A DNA stretch of 64,000 bases from Achatina immaculata (GCA_009760885.1 CM019701.1:39735515-39799514); one strand, 5' to 3'. Numbered from the stretch's first letter, positions 20,428 to 31,976 are shown. The notes: generated by a model not told the origin, from the letters alone. Numbers and translations: made by a program.

Positions 20428-21912
20428 GTTCTAAGGACTGCAAACGCGCCACAAACAGCCTCTGGCAGTCAAGTCCAGCTCCTGGCCTTCCCGTGGCAGA
20501 ACTGTTTAAACTGACAGGAGAAGGGGCGAGGGCGAATATCTGGCGCCTGAAAACCAGATACTTAGGGTAGATAAGTGGCACGTTTGGTAGCTCATCTGCC
20601 GCTGTTGGCGAGATCTTCAGCTGCCGTGCGTGGAGCGGTGCTCCTCCCGGCCAATGAAGAAATTTGCAAATGAGGTTGCCGCGCAGCATCACTGCTGAAA
20701 AAGTGGTAGAAAGGATAAAGCGAAGCAAACAGTCAAATCACGGCAAATCTGGTCTGGAGGTCGGCCACGTCCTGAGTGCAGTCATATCGGGTGAAATGCA
20801 TGAACCGGCTTGTCCCAGAGGTTAAGACACTGCTGGCGAGACCCTTCAAATGCCGCGCGTGGAGTGAAGCTCCTCCCGGTTAAGAAAGTAAATGCGGAAA
20901 AGAAATAAGGGTTGCTGTGCGGAGCCGATGGGAAAAGGTGGTGGAAAGTGAAGTTTAACCGGTATGTCCAGTAGTATCGCTACGAGAGCTATACCACGGC
21001 ACCTCTGCTCTAGAGGCCGCCCACGTCCGAAATACACCTACACTGGTGAAATATGCCTAAACCGGCACACACCAGGGGTGGAACTTGATGGCTAGACATG
21101 TCATGCCACCTCCGCTCTAGAGGTCGGTAACGCCTGATAAACACCCATACTGGTGAATTTTGCCTAAACCGGCTCATACCAGGGGTGAATCTTGAAGGCT
21201 ATGCATGTCACAGTACCTCTGCCCTAGAGGTAGGTCCCGTCCCAAACACGCCCATACTGGGATGATGCCTAAACCGGCTCAACCCAGGGGTAGAAGTCAC
21301 TAGTGGCGAGGATTCGTCCTCCTGGACAAAAGCTCCATCCTGGTCACAACTAGGAAGGGTAGCGGCCACGACCGCAAAATGCTGAAGTCGGAGACACTGG
21401 ACCAGGGAAGTCTAGATAGGCAACCACCTCTCACCCGGCGGGGATGTTTGCGTATCCTAATCACGCTGAGGTTTTCCGGTGAGAAAGTCCAACTCTGGAC
21501 TGGATGGGCAACCACCTCTCACCCGGCGGTGATACACGGGTATCTCAAAACACGTCGAGGTTTTCCGGTGAGAAAGTCCAACTCTGGCCTGAGTGGGCTA
21601 CCGCCTCTCACCCAGCGGGGATGCACTGATATCCTAAACACGTCGAGGTCTTCCGGTGAGAAAGTCCAACCCTAGACTAAACTGGTGCAATGAAAACCAC
21701 GGTGTCACGCAATCTCGCTTCCGAGACCCACCAAGAATACAGGCTAAAGCCCTGTGATACTCTGAACCCCTTGTGGTCCTCTCGTGGATCTCGTGTGGTC
21801 TCTTCGGGGACCACACAGGGGACCACGGGACCTAACGAGGACCACAGGTGTGAATTCAGTAGGATCACAGTGCGGTTTTTGGTGGTAGAAGCGAACGAAG
21901 AAGAAGAAGAAG
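20428..21912 (+). mobile_element. NR1 retroelement copy 2, complete insertion with TSD
   Basis: 1485 bp flanked by a 13-bp direct repeat atcttcagctatg at 20415-20427 and 21913-21925. The 5' end is gttctaaggactg. Internal structure: a 5' block of about 450 bp (cagtcaagtccagctcctgg ..), a series of sub-repeats of about 100 bp with taaaccgg..ccaggggt at 20740-21300, three sub-repeats of about 87 bp (gagaaagtccaactc) at 21400-21675, a unique block with repeated ggaccaca, and a (GAA)n 3' tail. No protein domain in any frame. The TSD and simple-repeat tail indicate retrotransposition by LINE machinery. Confidence 0.9.
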
Positions 21913-21925
21913 ATCTTCAGCTATG

Positions 21926-22715
21926 AAAGAAAGGTAGGAAGAGTATTTCAAGGAGCTTCTCAACCCAGCTGGAGAAACAGAAGAAGAAATACCTATCAAC
22001 CAAAATCTAGCAAGGAGCTCCTTAACCCAGCTGGAGAAATAGAAGAAGAAATATCTATCAACCAAAATCTAGCAAGGAGCTTGAGTCATCAGCACTAAAT
22101 TGTGAAGTCGAAAAAGTCCACGAAACAAAGCATCACGAGTCGATGGTCTAACAGCAGAAACCATATAAACATATGGAGAAACTGGTATAAAATGGCTGGA
22201 AAGAATTTTGTTCTAAAACATGGTCTGAAAGGAAGGTCCTAGACGATTGGCTAAGAGCTTTAGTGGTACCCATCTGGAAAAATAAAGGAGACAAAAGAGA
22301 CTTGTGGAGTATAAAGAGGTATTTCCTTGCTCAATCACGTGGGGGAAAATGTATGCAAAGATCTTAGAAAGCAGAACGAGACAGGTTATAGAAGCTGAAC
22401 TAAGCGAAGCACAGTTTGGACCCAGGAAAGGAAGAAGTTGCACTGACTCAGTATTTGAGCTCCTTCAAGCCTGCGAAAAAGCAGCTGAACTTGACCAAGA
22501 AGTGAACATCATCTTTGTAGACTAAGAAAAAACTTTTGACAAGGTTAAGAGAAACAAGCTCTGGGCAATATAAGAATATGGTGTACTGGTACATCTACTA
22601 GAACACATAATGTTACTATACACAAATAGTCAAAGTACAGTAAGAACAATAGCAGGCAATACGGGCTGGTTCAGTGTAATAGTGGGAGTCAGACAGGGAT
22701 GCGTGTTGTTACCTA
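21926..22715 (+). pseudogene. LINE family 5 reverse transcriptase, first part
   Basis: Recognisable pieces are VVPIWKNKGD (about 22265), EAQFGPRKGRSCTDSVFELLQ, IIFVD followed by a stop and EKTFDKVKR (RT catalytic region), and GVRQGCVLLP at about 22685-22710, where a minus-strand LINE fragment interrupts. A 61-bp segment around 21950-22080 (caaggagc.cttaacccagctggagaaa) is tandemly duplicated. Confidence 0.82.
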
Positions 22716-23215
22716 TGCAGGAAACTCTCTACTATAGAGAGCGGAACAACAACAACACAACTCCTTCAGATCATCAGAGGAAGTACCCCCCCCCCCCAGA
22801 CAAGTGTTTCGGCCCTATTAAACTCCTGACACTCTAAGAGGGTGGGCCCCTCTGGGTCATGACTCCCAGAGGTCTTGTGAGTTGTTGCTTTTTTTGTCCC
22901 GGGATTGAGTTGGCACTGCACTTTTGAAGTGCGTTTTTAGCGATTTTAGTCACGAAGGACTGATATTGGTTGTGACAAACGAAATTATTCATGTTCTCAA
23001 TGCGTGTTTCGCATACTCCACAGCCAGCATGAGGCCTTTTCTGCTGTTTCTGAAAGGTTTTTCAATGCCCTTGCTCTGGCTTGTCCCTTTATGCCCAGTT
23101 TCTTACATAGGTCGTATGCTGATGTTGCTACGAATCCTCTCGCTCCCACTTCTACAGCTATCACTTTTGCCCTGACTCCTGCCCCCTACCTCAGTGGGCA
23201 GGAGGCACTTCGTTA
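22716..23215 (-). mobile_element. WLW-LINE 3' end: C-terminal coding plus SINE-like 3' UTR
   Basis: On the minus strand, 23215-22950 encodes with shifts EVGARGF-like sequence then NSRKGLMLAVEY/ASCWLWSMRN, the C-terminus of another LINE clade whose proteins end in W-L-W/R-R. It is followed by a 3' region ending gagagtttcctgcat, with a C/G homopolymer tract and a run of A. The same coding-to-3'-region junction occurs at 38297-38682. It is inserted in family 5 RT. Confidence 0.7.
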
Positions 23216-23830
23216 CTATTTATAATCTACATGGACAGAATAACGAGAAAAGCATATCCAAACCCACTAGAACTGAACGAACTAGTGTTCGCAGACGACC
23301 AGTGTTTAGTACACAAGGACCCAAACTGCTTACAAGATCATAAGAATAATCTCCATCAGCGTTGTCAACATTATGATATAAAAATCAAAATTGTCAAAAC
23401 AGACCATGAAAGTTAGCAGAATGCCAAGCCCATTGAATGTACATGTTGAAGACAGCAAAACACCAAATAAAAAAATTCAGGTATCTTGGACCCACGTTCG
23501 CAGAAGATTAGAAGCTTGATATAGAAGCTGATGTTAGAACCCAACGAGCCAGTGCTGTTGCACATCAGGTATCCCCGCGGCTTACGCAACTTCCCGCTTG
23601 AAACTAAGAGAAAACTAATTAACAGCTTATCCATACCAACGCTGTGATACCAGTGCCAGACATGGGCACGTACTTAAAATAAGCACATGTGAAATGAGAT
23701 GTCTTAGGACAGCAGCAAACATAACCGGGTTTGACAGGCTAAGAAATGAAAGGCAGATGTTAGGAGCTACGTCGTGTCTATGGCACACAGAGAAGCAAAT
23801 AATCAAGTGGTTCCATCCTTATGCGGAGAT
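23216..23830 (+). pseudogene. LINE family 5 reverse transcriptase, second part
   Basis: Continues with FADDQCLVHKD (23288-23320, the catalytic FADD box), a connection region, and the late CLRTAANITGFDRLRNERQ stretch at 23695-23755. Degenerate. It ends near a (GAT)n tract. Confidence 0.8.
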
Positions 23831-23870
23831 GATGATGATGACGATGATGATGATGATGATGATGATACTT
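23826..23870 (+). repeat. (GAT)n microsatellite
   Basis: About 14 units, possibly the family 5 LINE tail. The stretch 23871-24600 shows nothing I can name except a C run of 17-18 bases at 24126-24143. Confidence 0.9.
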
Positions 23871-24599
23871 TATTGAGAAACGTTCTGCTGTAATGCACGT
23901 GGTTGTCGTTGTCTCGGTGCTAATGAGTGGCCTTGCTTGTAGGCTTTGTAGACAGGACTGATAGAAGGACGAAGACTGACGACTTGTGACTTTACTCTAG
24001 AAACTGATCGTTCTGACCCAGTGTCCCTCTCTTCCACTAACCCTACCCGGGGGGATCTCAGGTGTGCAGCCTCTTGTTCGTACCCAAGTCACAGTCCAGA
24101 GCAGATTCATTCTCCCATGTCCTCCGCCCCCCCCCCCCCCCCCATAAAAAAAAACAACACAAAAAACTTACATGAAAGGATCACTGCTCTGGGCAACAAA
24201 GTTTATTATGATTCTACACAGACCAGCCCGTGCTTTAGACAGAAACTCTCCAAGAGGCACAGGAGAGTAATTGTTTATAATTCTGTGCCATACCCGAGTT
24301 ATATTTCCCAACAGTTCCAAAAGCATCTGATTAATAATGTCCTCATTAACATTGTTATCTCCCTAAAAAAACGTGGGTTATTTCCCTTCTTATAACAGAA
24401 TGATTCCCCTCGCAAAACACCCATGACAGGCAATGCAAGTAATTTCTGCAAACTATGTCCAGAAAGTGGAAAACAAATAAACAACTACCTCATATTGAAC
24501 TATATAAATCGTTCAGCGTAATACGCCAATGTTCTCCAAAGCTAAAAAGCATTTATGAAACAATTTTTTTTAATATAAATAGGAAACTACGAGGCTTTG

Positions 24600-24785
24600 G
24601 TACGGTAAAGTAAGAGAACACAGTTTTGTAGGATTAGACCTCGAAAAAATCGTAGACAAAGCACTTTAGTGAGACGTGAGAGAAAGAAAAGTCACAAGAG
24701 AATTACCTGGGATTCGAACACGGACTTCAGTAGGACGAGCAGCCGTCTAGCCACGAGAGACAGCGTACTATCTAGAAAGCATTTA
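24600..24785 (-). mobile_element. tRNA-derived SINE-like sequence
   Basis: On the minus strand, tggctagacggctgctc resembles an A box and gtgttcgaatcccagg a B box of a tRNA-type pol III promoter, spaced about 35 bp. The downstream tail (cacgtctcac..ctttgtctacga) is shared with 34830-34990. It is not a functional tRNA because no acceptor stem can be paired by eye. Confidence 0.6.
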
Positions 24786-25450
24786 CATCTCATAAATGTA
24801 TTTATAGAAGCAAATACATGAAGCACAACAGAAAATCACTTAATCTCGACAGTAGGCAGTCCCTATTCTCAATGCAGAAGAACCTACTTTGTATATTTGA
24901 TAAATGAGATTATCAGAATACTGGGTTTTACAGCCTCCTTTAAATCACTGGATATTATCTAAGATAGAAACAAATATGAAATATAGTACTGAAAGTTCAT
25001 AGACAGGCTAGATAGATCAGGCCAAGTGGCGTATCTTGACTCAACAGACAAACACTGGAAAACTACATCTGTAAGAGATCTTTATCTTACACTAAAATAT
25101 CACACAAGAACTAGCATAATCACAATAAAATCTCTCACATCTGATCTCTCGATCGGCCGAGGGAGAACTTAAATCTTCTCCCGTATCAGAAGAAATGATA
25201 CCTGAGACAGATGTGTGATCACGCATGGGCGGAACCAATGGAAGTCGATCACGTCTTATCACATGTAATCTACTTCAGCCTCTCCGTACTTACTTTACTA
25301 TTTCATTTTCTTCCACACTCTAATTTCTACGTGACTAAGTTTCAACTAAAATCGAAAAAGTAACATGGAAATAAAGGAGAAAGAAGCAAATGACTAAAAC
25401 AGCATAAAAGCAGAATATTTTTTAAATTTTTCCATTGCATATTATTATAT

Positions 25451-25718
25451 TCTTTCTTTTGCAGGCGTGTATAGAGAGATGGGAAGGATTTACACAGAAA
25501 AGTACAACAGAGAATAAGGAAGCATCACAGATTTTATAAAATCAGCAAGCGAGAATACTCAGATTGTGAAAATCTCTGAGCTGTATATAGAGCAAGAATG
25601 AATGAATAAATACGAAAGATAAATGTCCATCTCATGTAACCCACTGTACGACAGGAGACTACATACTGGATATACGCAGAATACACACAGCAATATTCTG
25701 TGCTTCAGATGAGTAAAT
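25451..25718 (+). other. Splice acceptor and 5'UTR exon of GPCR C
   Basis: ttctttcttttgcag ends at 25464; the exon starts at 25465, 254 nt before the ATG. An upstream ATG opens a 12-codon uORF (MGRIYTEKYNRE), similar to the start of the A/B uORF but stopped early. The stretch 24786-25450 shows nothing recognisable. Confidence 0.7.
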
Positions 25719-27248
25719 ATGGCGAACGTCACTCTCTGTTCATACGATTATTTTACTTCCCTGTTTGACGCATATCCCATGGTCACGCGAAATCTTTATC
25801 TTCTCGTTGGCATCTCTGTCGTTTTGACTATGATATCAGTCTTCGTCGTTTTTGCAAACGCCACCCTGGTCATAGCCATCATTCGTTCCATGTACTTGGC
25901 CAGCCATGTGTGCAACAAGAGCAAGATATCCATGATCCTGATAGTCTCCATGGCTGTATCAGACTGTATCGTCGGCATCATTCCAATGCCACTTTCAGTT
26001 TACCAAATAGTCAACAACGGGAAATGGTACCTTGGACAGACCACCTGCTCTTTCAGAATCATATCTGACGAGTTTCTAAGTACTGTCTCAGTTTTTCATG
26101 ATATGTGTACGACATTAGACAGATATTTGGCAGTATGTCATCCCTCGGTATACCGTAGACTGACTGTAATAACCGCTTCTATCATGGTCAGCGTATCATG
26201 GATCCTGCCTGCAATATTTTTCTACGGGTTTTCACATTATTTTCAATACGACAGTTCCGGCTCTGAATATTTTAAAATGTGCGAGGTGAACTACGATCCC
26301 GTATACAGTATTACTTCTAACACTATCGTATCCTGCGTTCCTATATTACTCACCTTCATTCTTTATTTATTTGTATTACGAGGAGTTCGACATTTTCACA
26401 AAAGGAAGTCCAACTTCAGGTTGAAAAATCTGTCATCTACGCAACAGAATTCAGCGAACATAAAGTGCCAGAGTTATAAATCTTTGCCCAGTTGTCTGTC
26501 TTTAGGAACAGACTTTACAAAGTCTCCTGTTGTGGAATCACGGTCAACAGACACATTCATGTCCTCGGAAACTACGGAGACAACTGAAACAGGAGACAGG
26601 TCAATAACATTGTCTGCTGAAAGACTACTGTCTTCAAAACTGGACACTGTGAAGAGCCGTGGAAGTTACACTACTTTTCTGAAAGCCGATCAGGATTTTT
26701 CAGAACATCTTCAGGAGCCGTCTCAATGTTCAAGAAATGGTATTAATGAAACAGTGGATTATAACTCGAGCAGTTCTTCTGCTAAGCAAATGAGTTCTGA
26801 GGTAAATGAAATTGTAGATGATAACTCAAGCAGTCCGCCCGACAAAGATATGAGTTATTCTGAAGTAAATGAAGTTGTAGATGATAAATCAAAGAGCTCC
26901 TCTGGTAAGCTTGACTGCATCCATAGCAAAAAAGTAACGGCCTTTTCTAAATATTCCACAAGCATAAAGATCAGTTCCGAGGTGGCTATGAAAACGGCAC
27001 CTCATCTAAACAATATGAAAGCTGTGCGTACTGTTGGTATAATAGTTCTGACGTTCAATGTTTGCTGTTTTCTGTTTAGTGGTGTTTCATTTCTCCTAGG
27101 TCTCTTAAATTATTCTTTCCCTTACATATACTATCTTGTCTCTGATTGGCTAGGTTATCTGAACCCCGCTTTAAACCCTTTCCTGTACTGTTGCCATCCT
27201 TCTATAAGGCGTGCAATAAAGGACCTGATTTGTCCTTCAAAGAAATAG
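25719..27248 (+). CDS. GPCR C: diverged paralog lacking CWxP
   Basis: 509 residues with an intact frame and the family N-terminus MANVTLCSY. D82 (2.50), D117 (3.32), LDRY 134-137, a TM7 WLGYLNPALNPFLY and helix-8 CysCys are kept. The TM6 signature is CCFLF at 449-453: the toggle Trp6.48 is Cys and Pro6.50 is Leu, which is unusual for a signalling class A receptor. Ser in the TM7 NS pair is Pro. The third loop has a three-fold acidic-Ser repeat (NE.VDDNSSS, residues 341-397) where A has one. It may be a receptor with altered activation or one under relaxed constraint; the frame being open over 1.5 kb argues against a long-dead pseudogene. It may use the first-exon-like segment at 16757-17172. 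Confidence 0.88.
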   Translation: MANVTLCSYDYFTSLFDAYPMVTRNLYLLVGISVVLTMISVFVVFANATLVIAIIRSMYLASHVCNKSKISMILIVSMAVSDCIVGIIPMPLSVYQIVNNGKWYLGQTTCSFRIISDEFLSTVSVFHDMCTTLDRYLAVCHPSVYRRLTVITASIMVSVSWILPAIFFYGFSHYFQYDSSGSEYFKMCEVNYDPVYSITSNTIVSCVPILLTFILYLFVLRGVRHFHKRKSNFRLKNLSSTQQNSANIKCQSYKSLPSCLSLGTDFTKSPVVESRSTDTFMSSETTETTETGDRSITLSAERLLSSKLDTVKSRGSYTTFLKADQDFSEHLQEPSQCSRNGINETVDYNSSSSSAKQMSSEVNEIVDDNSSSPPDKDMSYSEVNEVVDDKSKSSSGKLDCIHSKKVTAFSKYSTSIKISSEVAMKTAPHLNNMKAVRTVGIIVLTFNVCCFLFSGVSFLLGLLNYSFPYIYYLVSDWLGYLNPALNPFLYCCHPSIRRAIKDLICPSKK

Positions 27249-27689
27249 CAACCGTTTTGTTCTCAGAAAGAATCTGTGGTATTGTTAAATAATCATTACA
27301 TTACTGGTTATGCGACTTGTGTTATATTTTGAGATTCTGCAGTCCACCATAAGCTGTCATACGCTGTTATGCCACCTGCTAAATACTAACACATTATTGA
27401 CATGATGACACTATGTTCTCTGTCGTACCAATTTTTTTTTATTTTTCAAAGTCTGTTGCTCAGTACTTTTTTTTTTGTTGTTGTTTTGTTTCCTCCGTTT
27501 CTCTCTTCGTCTTCCCAGTTTTTTTCCCCCGATATGTAATTTTAAGTTTTCGAAAGTACCCACGCTCAAAGTAAATTTATGTTTTTGTTTTTGTTTCTTT
27601 ATGTTTTTGTTTCTTATCATGTTAACAAATTGACGATGTTATCCAACATGTCCAGCGCTTTATTTCTGCACACGTTTTTCCACCCAGCC

Positions 27690-28205
27690 AGCAACAGCTG
27701 ATGTGTTGTCGCCAGGGTTGGCGAACTATAGCTGTCCCAGCTCTCAGCTGTTATCCCTGTAACACATTTAGCCTAGCTAACCGAGAAGAGGCTGTGATAC
27801 TCCTCATGGTGGTGGAGTCTGCTACAGAAGTATTTTTACCCCCTTGCTTTTTAGCTGCACTCAGTCAGTCAGTCATTTGCATGTCCCTTACAGAACTTTG
27901 CCTCCCTAACAGCTCTCCCGTGGGCCTCTCGGTTGTAAGCAAGATGCCTTCGCTGCTGATGCATCCATTTGCAGATCGTCAACGATGTCTTGCAGCCATC
28001 TTCGCCTTGGTCTTCCTCTCTTTCTTGTTTCTATTATGTACCCTTCCAAGACGGCCTTCTCCAGATTCTCGTGACGTTTAATGTGTCCAAAATATTTACG
28101 TTTTAATGCACTCAGGGACTGATAAAATAGTTTTCATACTAACTTCCACTCTGGCGTGATTCTGTGTCTGATCATGTTCACCACGTCAGCGGCAAAGAAC
28201 GAACG
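27690..28205 (+). repeat. NR2 repeat downstream of GPCR C, interrupted
   Basis: Starts with gccagggttggcgaac, a single remnant of the 34-bp unit, then cctcatggtggtggagtctg and ccccttgctttttagctgca. It is interrupted at 27865-28106 by a LINE fragment and resumes as tgcactcagggactgataaa, ending at gcaaagaacg. It occupies the same position relative to the receptor gene as in A and B. Confidence 0.75.
27865..28106 (-). mobile_element. LINE family 3, 3' fragment with 9-bp TSD in NR2
   Basis: Flanked by tgcactcag at 27856-27864 and 28107-28115. On the minus strand it encodes KRHENLEKAVLEGYI.., then the NREAHGRAVREAK terminus, with a (TGAC)n tail (gtcagtcagtca region). 126-aa plus-strand ORF is a shadow. 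Confidence 0.88.
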
Positions 28206-28760
28206 AACGAACGAATGAACGAACAGACTTTATTTTCAAAGGGTTAAGAAGTGGGCACGCAGGCCCGTTCTGCCATTCTGCCCTTCATCATACAGCTTTC
28301 ACTCAGTCACAGTCAGTCAGCATTTGTTAATGAGCGTAATAATCATGAAGGCACAATCAAATGATTACATAAATAAATAATAAACATATATCATGTCCAT
28401 ACACTCCACACTCTGATTTATGCAACAGTATGAAATAAACATGCATTTTTACATTCATTCAAAACTAACAAATTTATACAAAAGCAGTATTTTTAAAAAA
28501 TTAGAAAACTCAAGCATTTTAAACTAATTTAAACTATGCTTAGGGAGGCATATAGTCCATATCAAACAGATGTTGACAAAGTTTAAAGTTATAAGAACGA
28601 ATATAGACTAGCAAGTTCTATGGGAACTGGCGTAGAAAAACTACCTATCGTTAGCTTGGAATTGTTTTGATTTGTCTTCCATTCGGAAAGACGGTTAATG
28701 GTACAACACATGCATAAATAAACACATTGACCATTAACCTTAATATCTCATTCTGATATC
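28203..28760 (-). mobile_element. CR1/L2-like LINE, 3'-end fragment
   Basis: Starts with (GAAC)n-like tail units on the plus strand, then actttattttcaaagggtta and gggcacgcaggcccgt, the reverse complement of the 3' end of the element at 43181-44793. The remaining part is noncoding and diverged; its 5' limit is approximate. From 28760 to 29240 nothing is recognised; the 107-aa minus ORF there has no known domain. Confidence 0.7.
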
Positions 28761-29359
28761 ACGATATTACATGGGAATGGCCATTTATTATCAATAGTTC
28801 AGCTTGTACAGCAATAATTCGTTCTGCTTGATCTGTATGTTCATTAACTCTTTCACTTCTGAATTCGTTTTCATGTTCTGTCAGAGTAAATGTTGATGAG
28901 AATTTTGATTTTAAAAAAGTTACTATATAATGTAAGTTGATTAGAAATGTGCTACGTTTCATTTTATTTAGACTGTCTAAATGCCACTCTGAGCATTGCC
29001 AAGATCTACCAACACTACCACCACTGCCAGTGTGGTTCTGCAGTAAAAGAGTTAAAACGCTGCGCTTCCATCTTCTGTGCATCCTGAGAACCAGAAACTA
29101 ACCGCCGTACAACTTTAATGATAGCTTGTTGTGGTCACTTCTTTGAACACAAATATAATCCATCCCCGAGTGGTATTCACTAAGCTGTGGTAACCTTGGA
29201 GAGATGAAGAACTAAAACGTGTCTGTCAATTAGTCTTTCTCATCATCATCAGCATCATTCTCCTGTGTCCTCTCCCCATGGAAGGTGGTTTGCAACGGTC
29301 CTTCACGTTGCTCTGTCCTTTGTTTTCACTGGGCCTTCGGCCAAACTAAATCCTTGCCA

Positions 29360-29515
29360 ATCTTTTTTATGTTTTCAATTAATCTTTATCATTGCCGACT
29401 TCTTGCTATTTTTTTTTTCCTTGCTCTTTTCCTTCTATTATGTCTTTCATTACTGTTTCATGCCGTTTGATATGACCGAAATATTTTAACTTTCTGGTTC
29501 TTAACACATACATGC
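29360..29515 (-). mobile_element. Degenerate LINE family 3-like fragment (minus)
   Basis: On the minus strand the phrase for KYFGHIKRH..M appears (tttcatgccgtttgatatga..gaaatattttaac), the same motif encoded on the plus strand at 29650-29690. Limits are uncertain. Confidence 0.5.
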
Positions 29516-29519
29516 CTTT

Positions 29520-29895
29520 GAATGGAAATGCTACAGAAGAGTTCTTCAAATACCACTGGCACAAAAAAAGAACAAATACTACAAGGACTTAATATTGAAA
29601 AAGGCTGGATAGCAAAGAGGTTTAAAATAAAGAGGATTAAAGAGAGAAAGCTTAAATATTTTGGACACATTAAACGTCATGATAATCTAGAGAAAACCGT
29701 CTTGGAAGGGTACATAATGGGAAAAAGAAAGAGAGGAAGACCAAGGCGAAGATGGCTGCAAGACATCGTTGATGATCTGCAAATGGATGCATTACCAGCA
29801 GGACATCTTGCTCACAACCGAGAGGCCTACAGGAGAGCTGTTAGGGGGGGGGGGCAAAGTTCCGCAAGGGACATTCAAATAACTGAATGACCTTC
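29520..29895 (+). mobile_element. LINE family 3, C-terminal fragment (open 122 aa)
   Basis: ORF 29522-29890 encodes KYFGHIKRHDNLEKTVLEGY, GKRKRGRPRRRWLQDIVDDL and the HLAHNREAYRRAV terminus, ending in a G-run (29845-29855) and a short tail. It is an intact reading frame of the C-terminal domain only, without RT, so it is not a gene. The stretch 29896-30514 holds nothing I can name. Confidence 0.85.
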
Positions 29896-30514
29896 AGCTG
29901 ATTCTGTATATTCACGTTTTCTTATTTAATGAGCACGCTTCTTTATAACAGACACCACTTGATGACTCTCAGAAGAAATCTTCAGAAGCTGTTTTTCTAA
30001 GACGGCTTCACATTAACGACAAGTACGTGACAACCTGACGTTCGGAAAGAAAAGGAGAAGCGGCAGTTAATCTCATTTTTAAAAAATCACAGTAATGACA
30101 GGTTAACTGATCACTCCTCTGCGGCACAACAGAACTGATGATGTCTGGTCTGGTGATGTTTCCCCCGATCCTTAGCTTTTACTGCAGAGTTATCTGCGCT
30201 TTGTGAGTCAATGTCGATCTGTCATTCACGTTTAGATCCGAATCAATGAACATTTCATAAATAAACCAGTAAAAGTAATAAAACACGAACAGGAAATGAC
30301 ACGTGAAGAGAAACATAAATAATGCATAACCATAAACATAGAATGTAGCAACATTCACCATTGTCTTTTGTTTAATATTCATATTCACTGTTATAGTTAA
30401 AACAGGTTACATATCGGTTTATTTACATTTTGGCTTCCATCTGCGTGTTCCCACTAGAGAAGGATTGCACTTTGAAGTACATGCTCTTTTTTATATTACC
30501 ATCGTTTCTGGTAG

Positions 30515-30860
30515 AATACTCGGTATAAAGTGGAACGAGTTCAAGAACAGATAAGATGCATGAGCGAACAACGACCTGTCTCGTGGATGATCAGAAAATG
30601 TAGATGGACACATATCGGTCACGTAATAAGAAGAAACAATCAGAGAATTCCAAAACAAACTATCATGTGGAACATAAACAGGCCGAAGAAAAAGAGGTTG
30701 ACCAAGTGAAACTCTAAAGAGGACATTGTTAAGAGAGGCCAAATTAGTGGGCATAACATCCCTTGTTGAGGTTGAAAAGCTCGCTGAAAATAGGAAAACT
30801 TGGCGAACTACCATGCGAGCCCTATGTCACGATTCACGACAGGGGGAGTATATAAGATGA
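30515..30860 (+). mobile_element. LINE family 1, C-terminal fragment
   Basis: Matches 17586-17975 and 2420-2695: atactcggtataaagtggaa, then the RRWTHIGHVI-like, KRG and GITSL.EVEKLAE regions in shifting frames, ending tatgtcacga.</thinking>. Confidence 0.82.
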
Positions 30861-31379
30861 TGCAAGAAGAATGTTTCTGTCTTGCTGCTCTGTAGCTCTT
30901 TGCCTCTTGCATTGTTCTATTTAATAATCTTCTTCATATGTTCACTTCTTTCACTTTCTTCTATTAGAACGGGGGCATCCACATATCTCAGTTTACTGAT
31001 AGTATGGCCAGAAAACATTAGGAGAATAATAGACAATAATGAAAGATGAAAAAATGATATCGATACGCAGAAAGTGACCATTTTTTGTTTGTGTTTTTTT
31101 TTTGGCTAGAAATAATTTTATAAAAACAAAACAAAACACATCAAAACAAAAGAAAACGAAAGCAGAGGTCATAGCTTTAGAAAGACGAGAAGAAATAGAT
31201 ATCCAAATTATCACAATCAGAGCAAACATCCAGGATGACCGCACCACAAAATCGTCAGACGTACTTTCGCGAGATAATAACGGAGAAGTGTTTATCGAGC
31301 TCAAAACAGAGGTCATAACGTGAAGAATTAAAGAGCTCATGAGAAGCTCAGAGAGAGACAGACAGAGAAAAATGAGAGA

Positions 31380-31412
31380 ACGAGAGAGAGAGAGAGGAAG
31401 GAAGGGAGTGTG
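31380..31412 (+). repeat. (GA)n-rich tract in an unannotated stretch
   Basis: Imperfect GAGA repeat. The surrounding 30861-31970 has two ORFs of 73 and 83 codons (31102-31323, 31588-31839) without recognisable domain; I see no supported gene. Confidence 0.6.
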
Positions 31413-31976
31413 AGAGAGAAAAGATGTAAAAGTGCCGTCCGTACTTCGAAAATAACATCGAGTTGATAACAAACATTGCCGTGTCTGATAAGGACGGAGA
31501 CGTTCCTGATAATTCAGTCTGACCGAGTATCTTATCTTTGTATTGCAAACGTTTTGTAGAGCGTCATCCAGGAAGAAAATATGACTGTTGTTATACCAGT
31601 TTCATTGCATCCGGAACCGAGAGAAGCAGAGACAGCGAGGATCCTGTCTAAGGTGTTGCATGACAAAGAGTGTTCACCGCTCCAGCTGCATAATTAATAG
31701 GGAACGGTTCGCCGTTATACCCGTAGTTCTGGAACCTACTGAGAAGTTCATATCTGCCCAAAGCAGATCCTCATCTGACACAATCAACTCCGCCTCTAAC
31801 AAGATTCCTCCGATTCTACAAGACTGCGACGTGGGTTAACAAGAACAACTGCAGGGAGTTTTGGTGAGACAAAAACAAGACCAAGAACATAGTATATCAA
31901 TAAGAGCAGAGTCATAGAAACCCTATTACATATCAAGAACAGTATAACATTGTTTCTCAAAAGATGTGCCGGTAGG

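Noticed and set aside
24600..24785. Functional tRNA gene
   Set aside because: A- and B-box-like motifs are present but I cannot pair acceptor or anticodon stems, and a SINE-like tail follows.
28759..29082. 107-codon minus-strand ORF
   Set aside because: No domain or conserved feature, no splice or promoter context seen.
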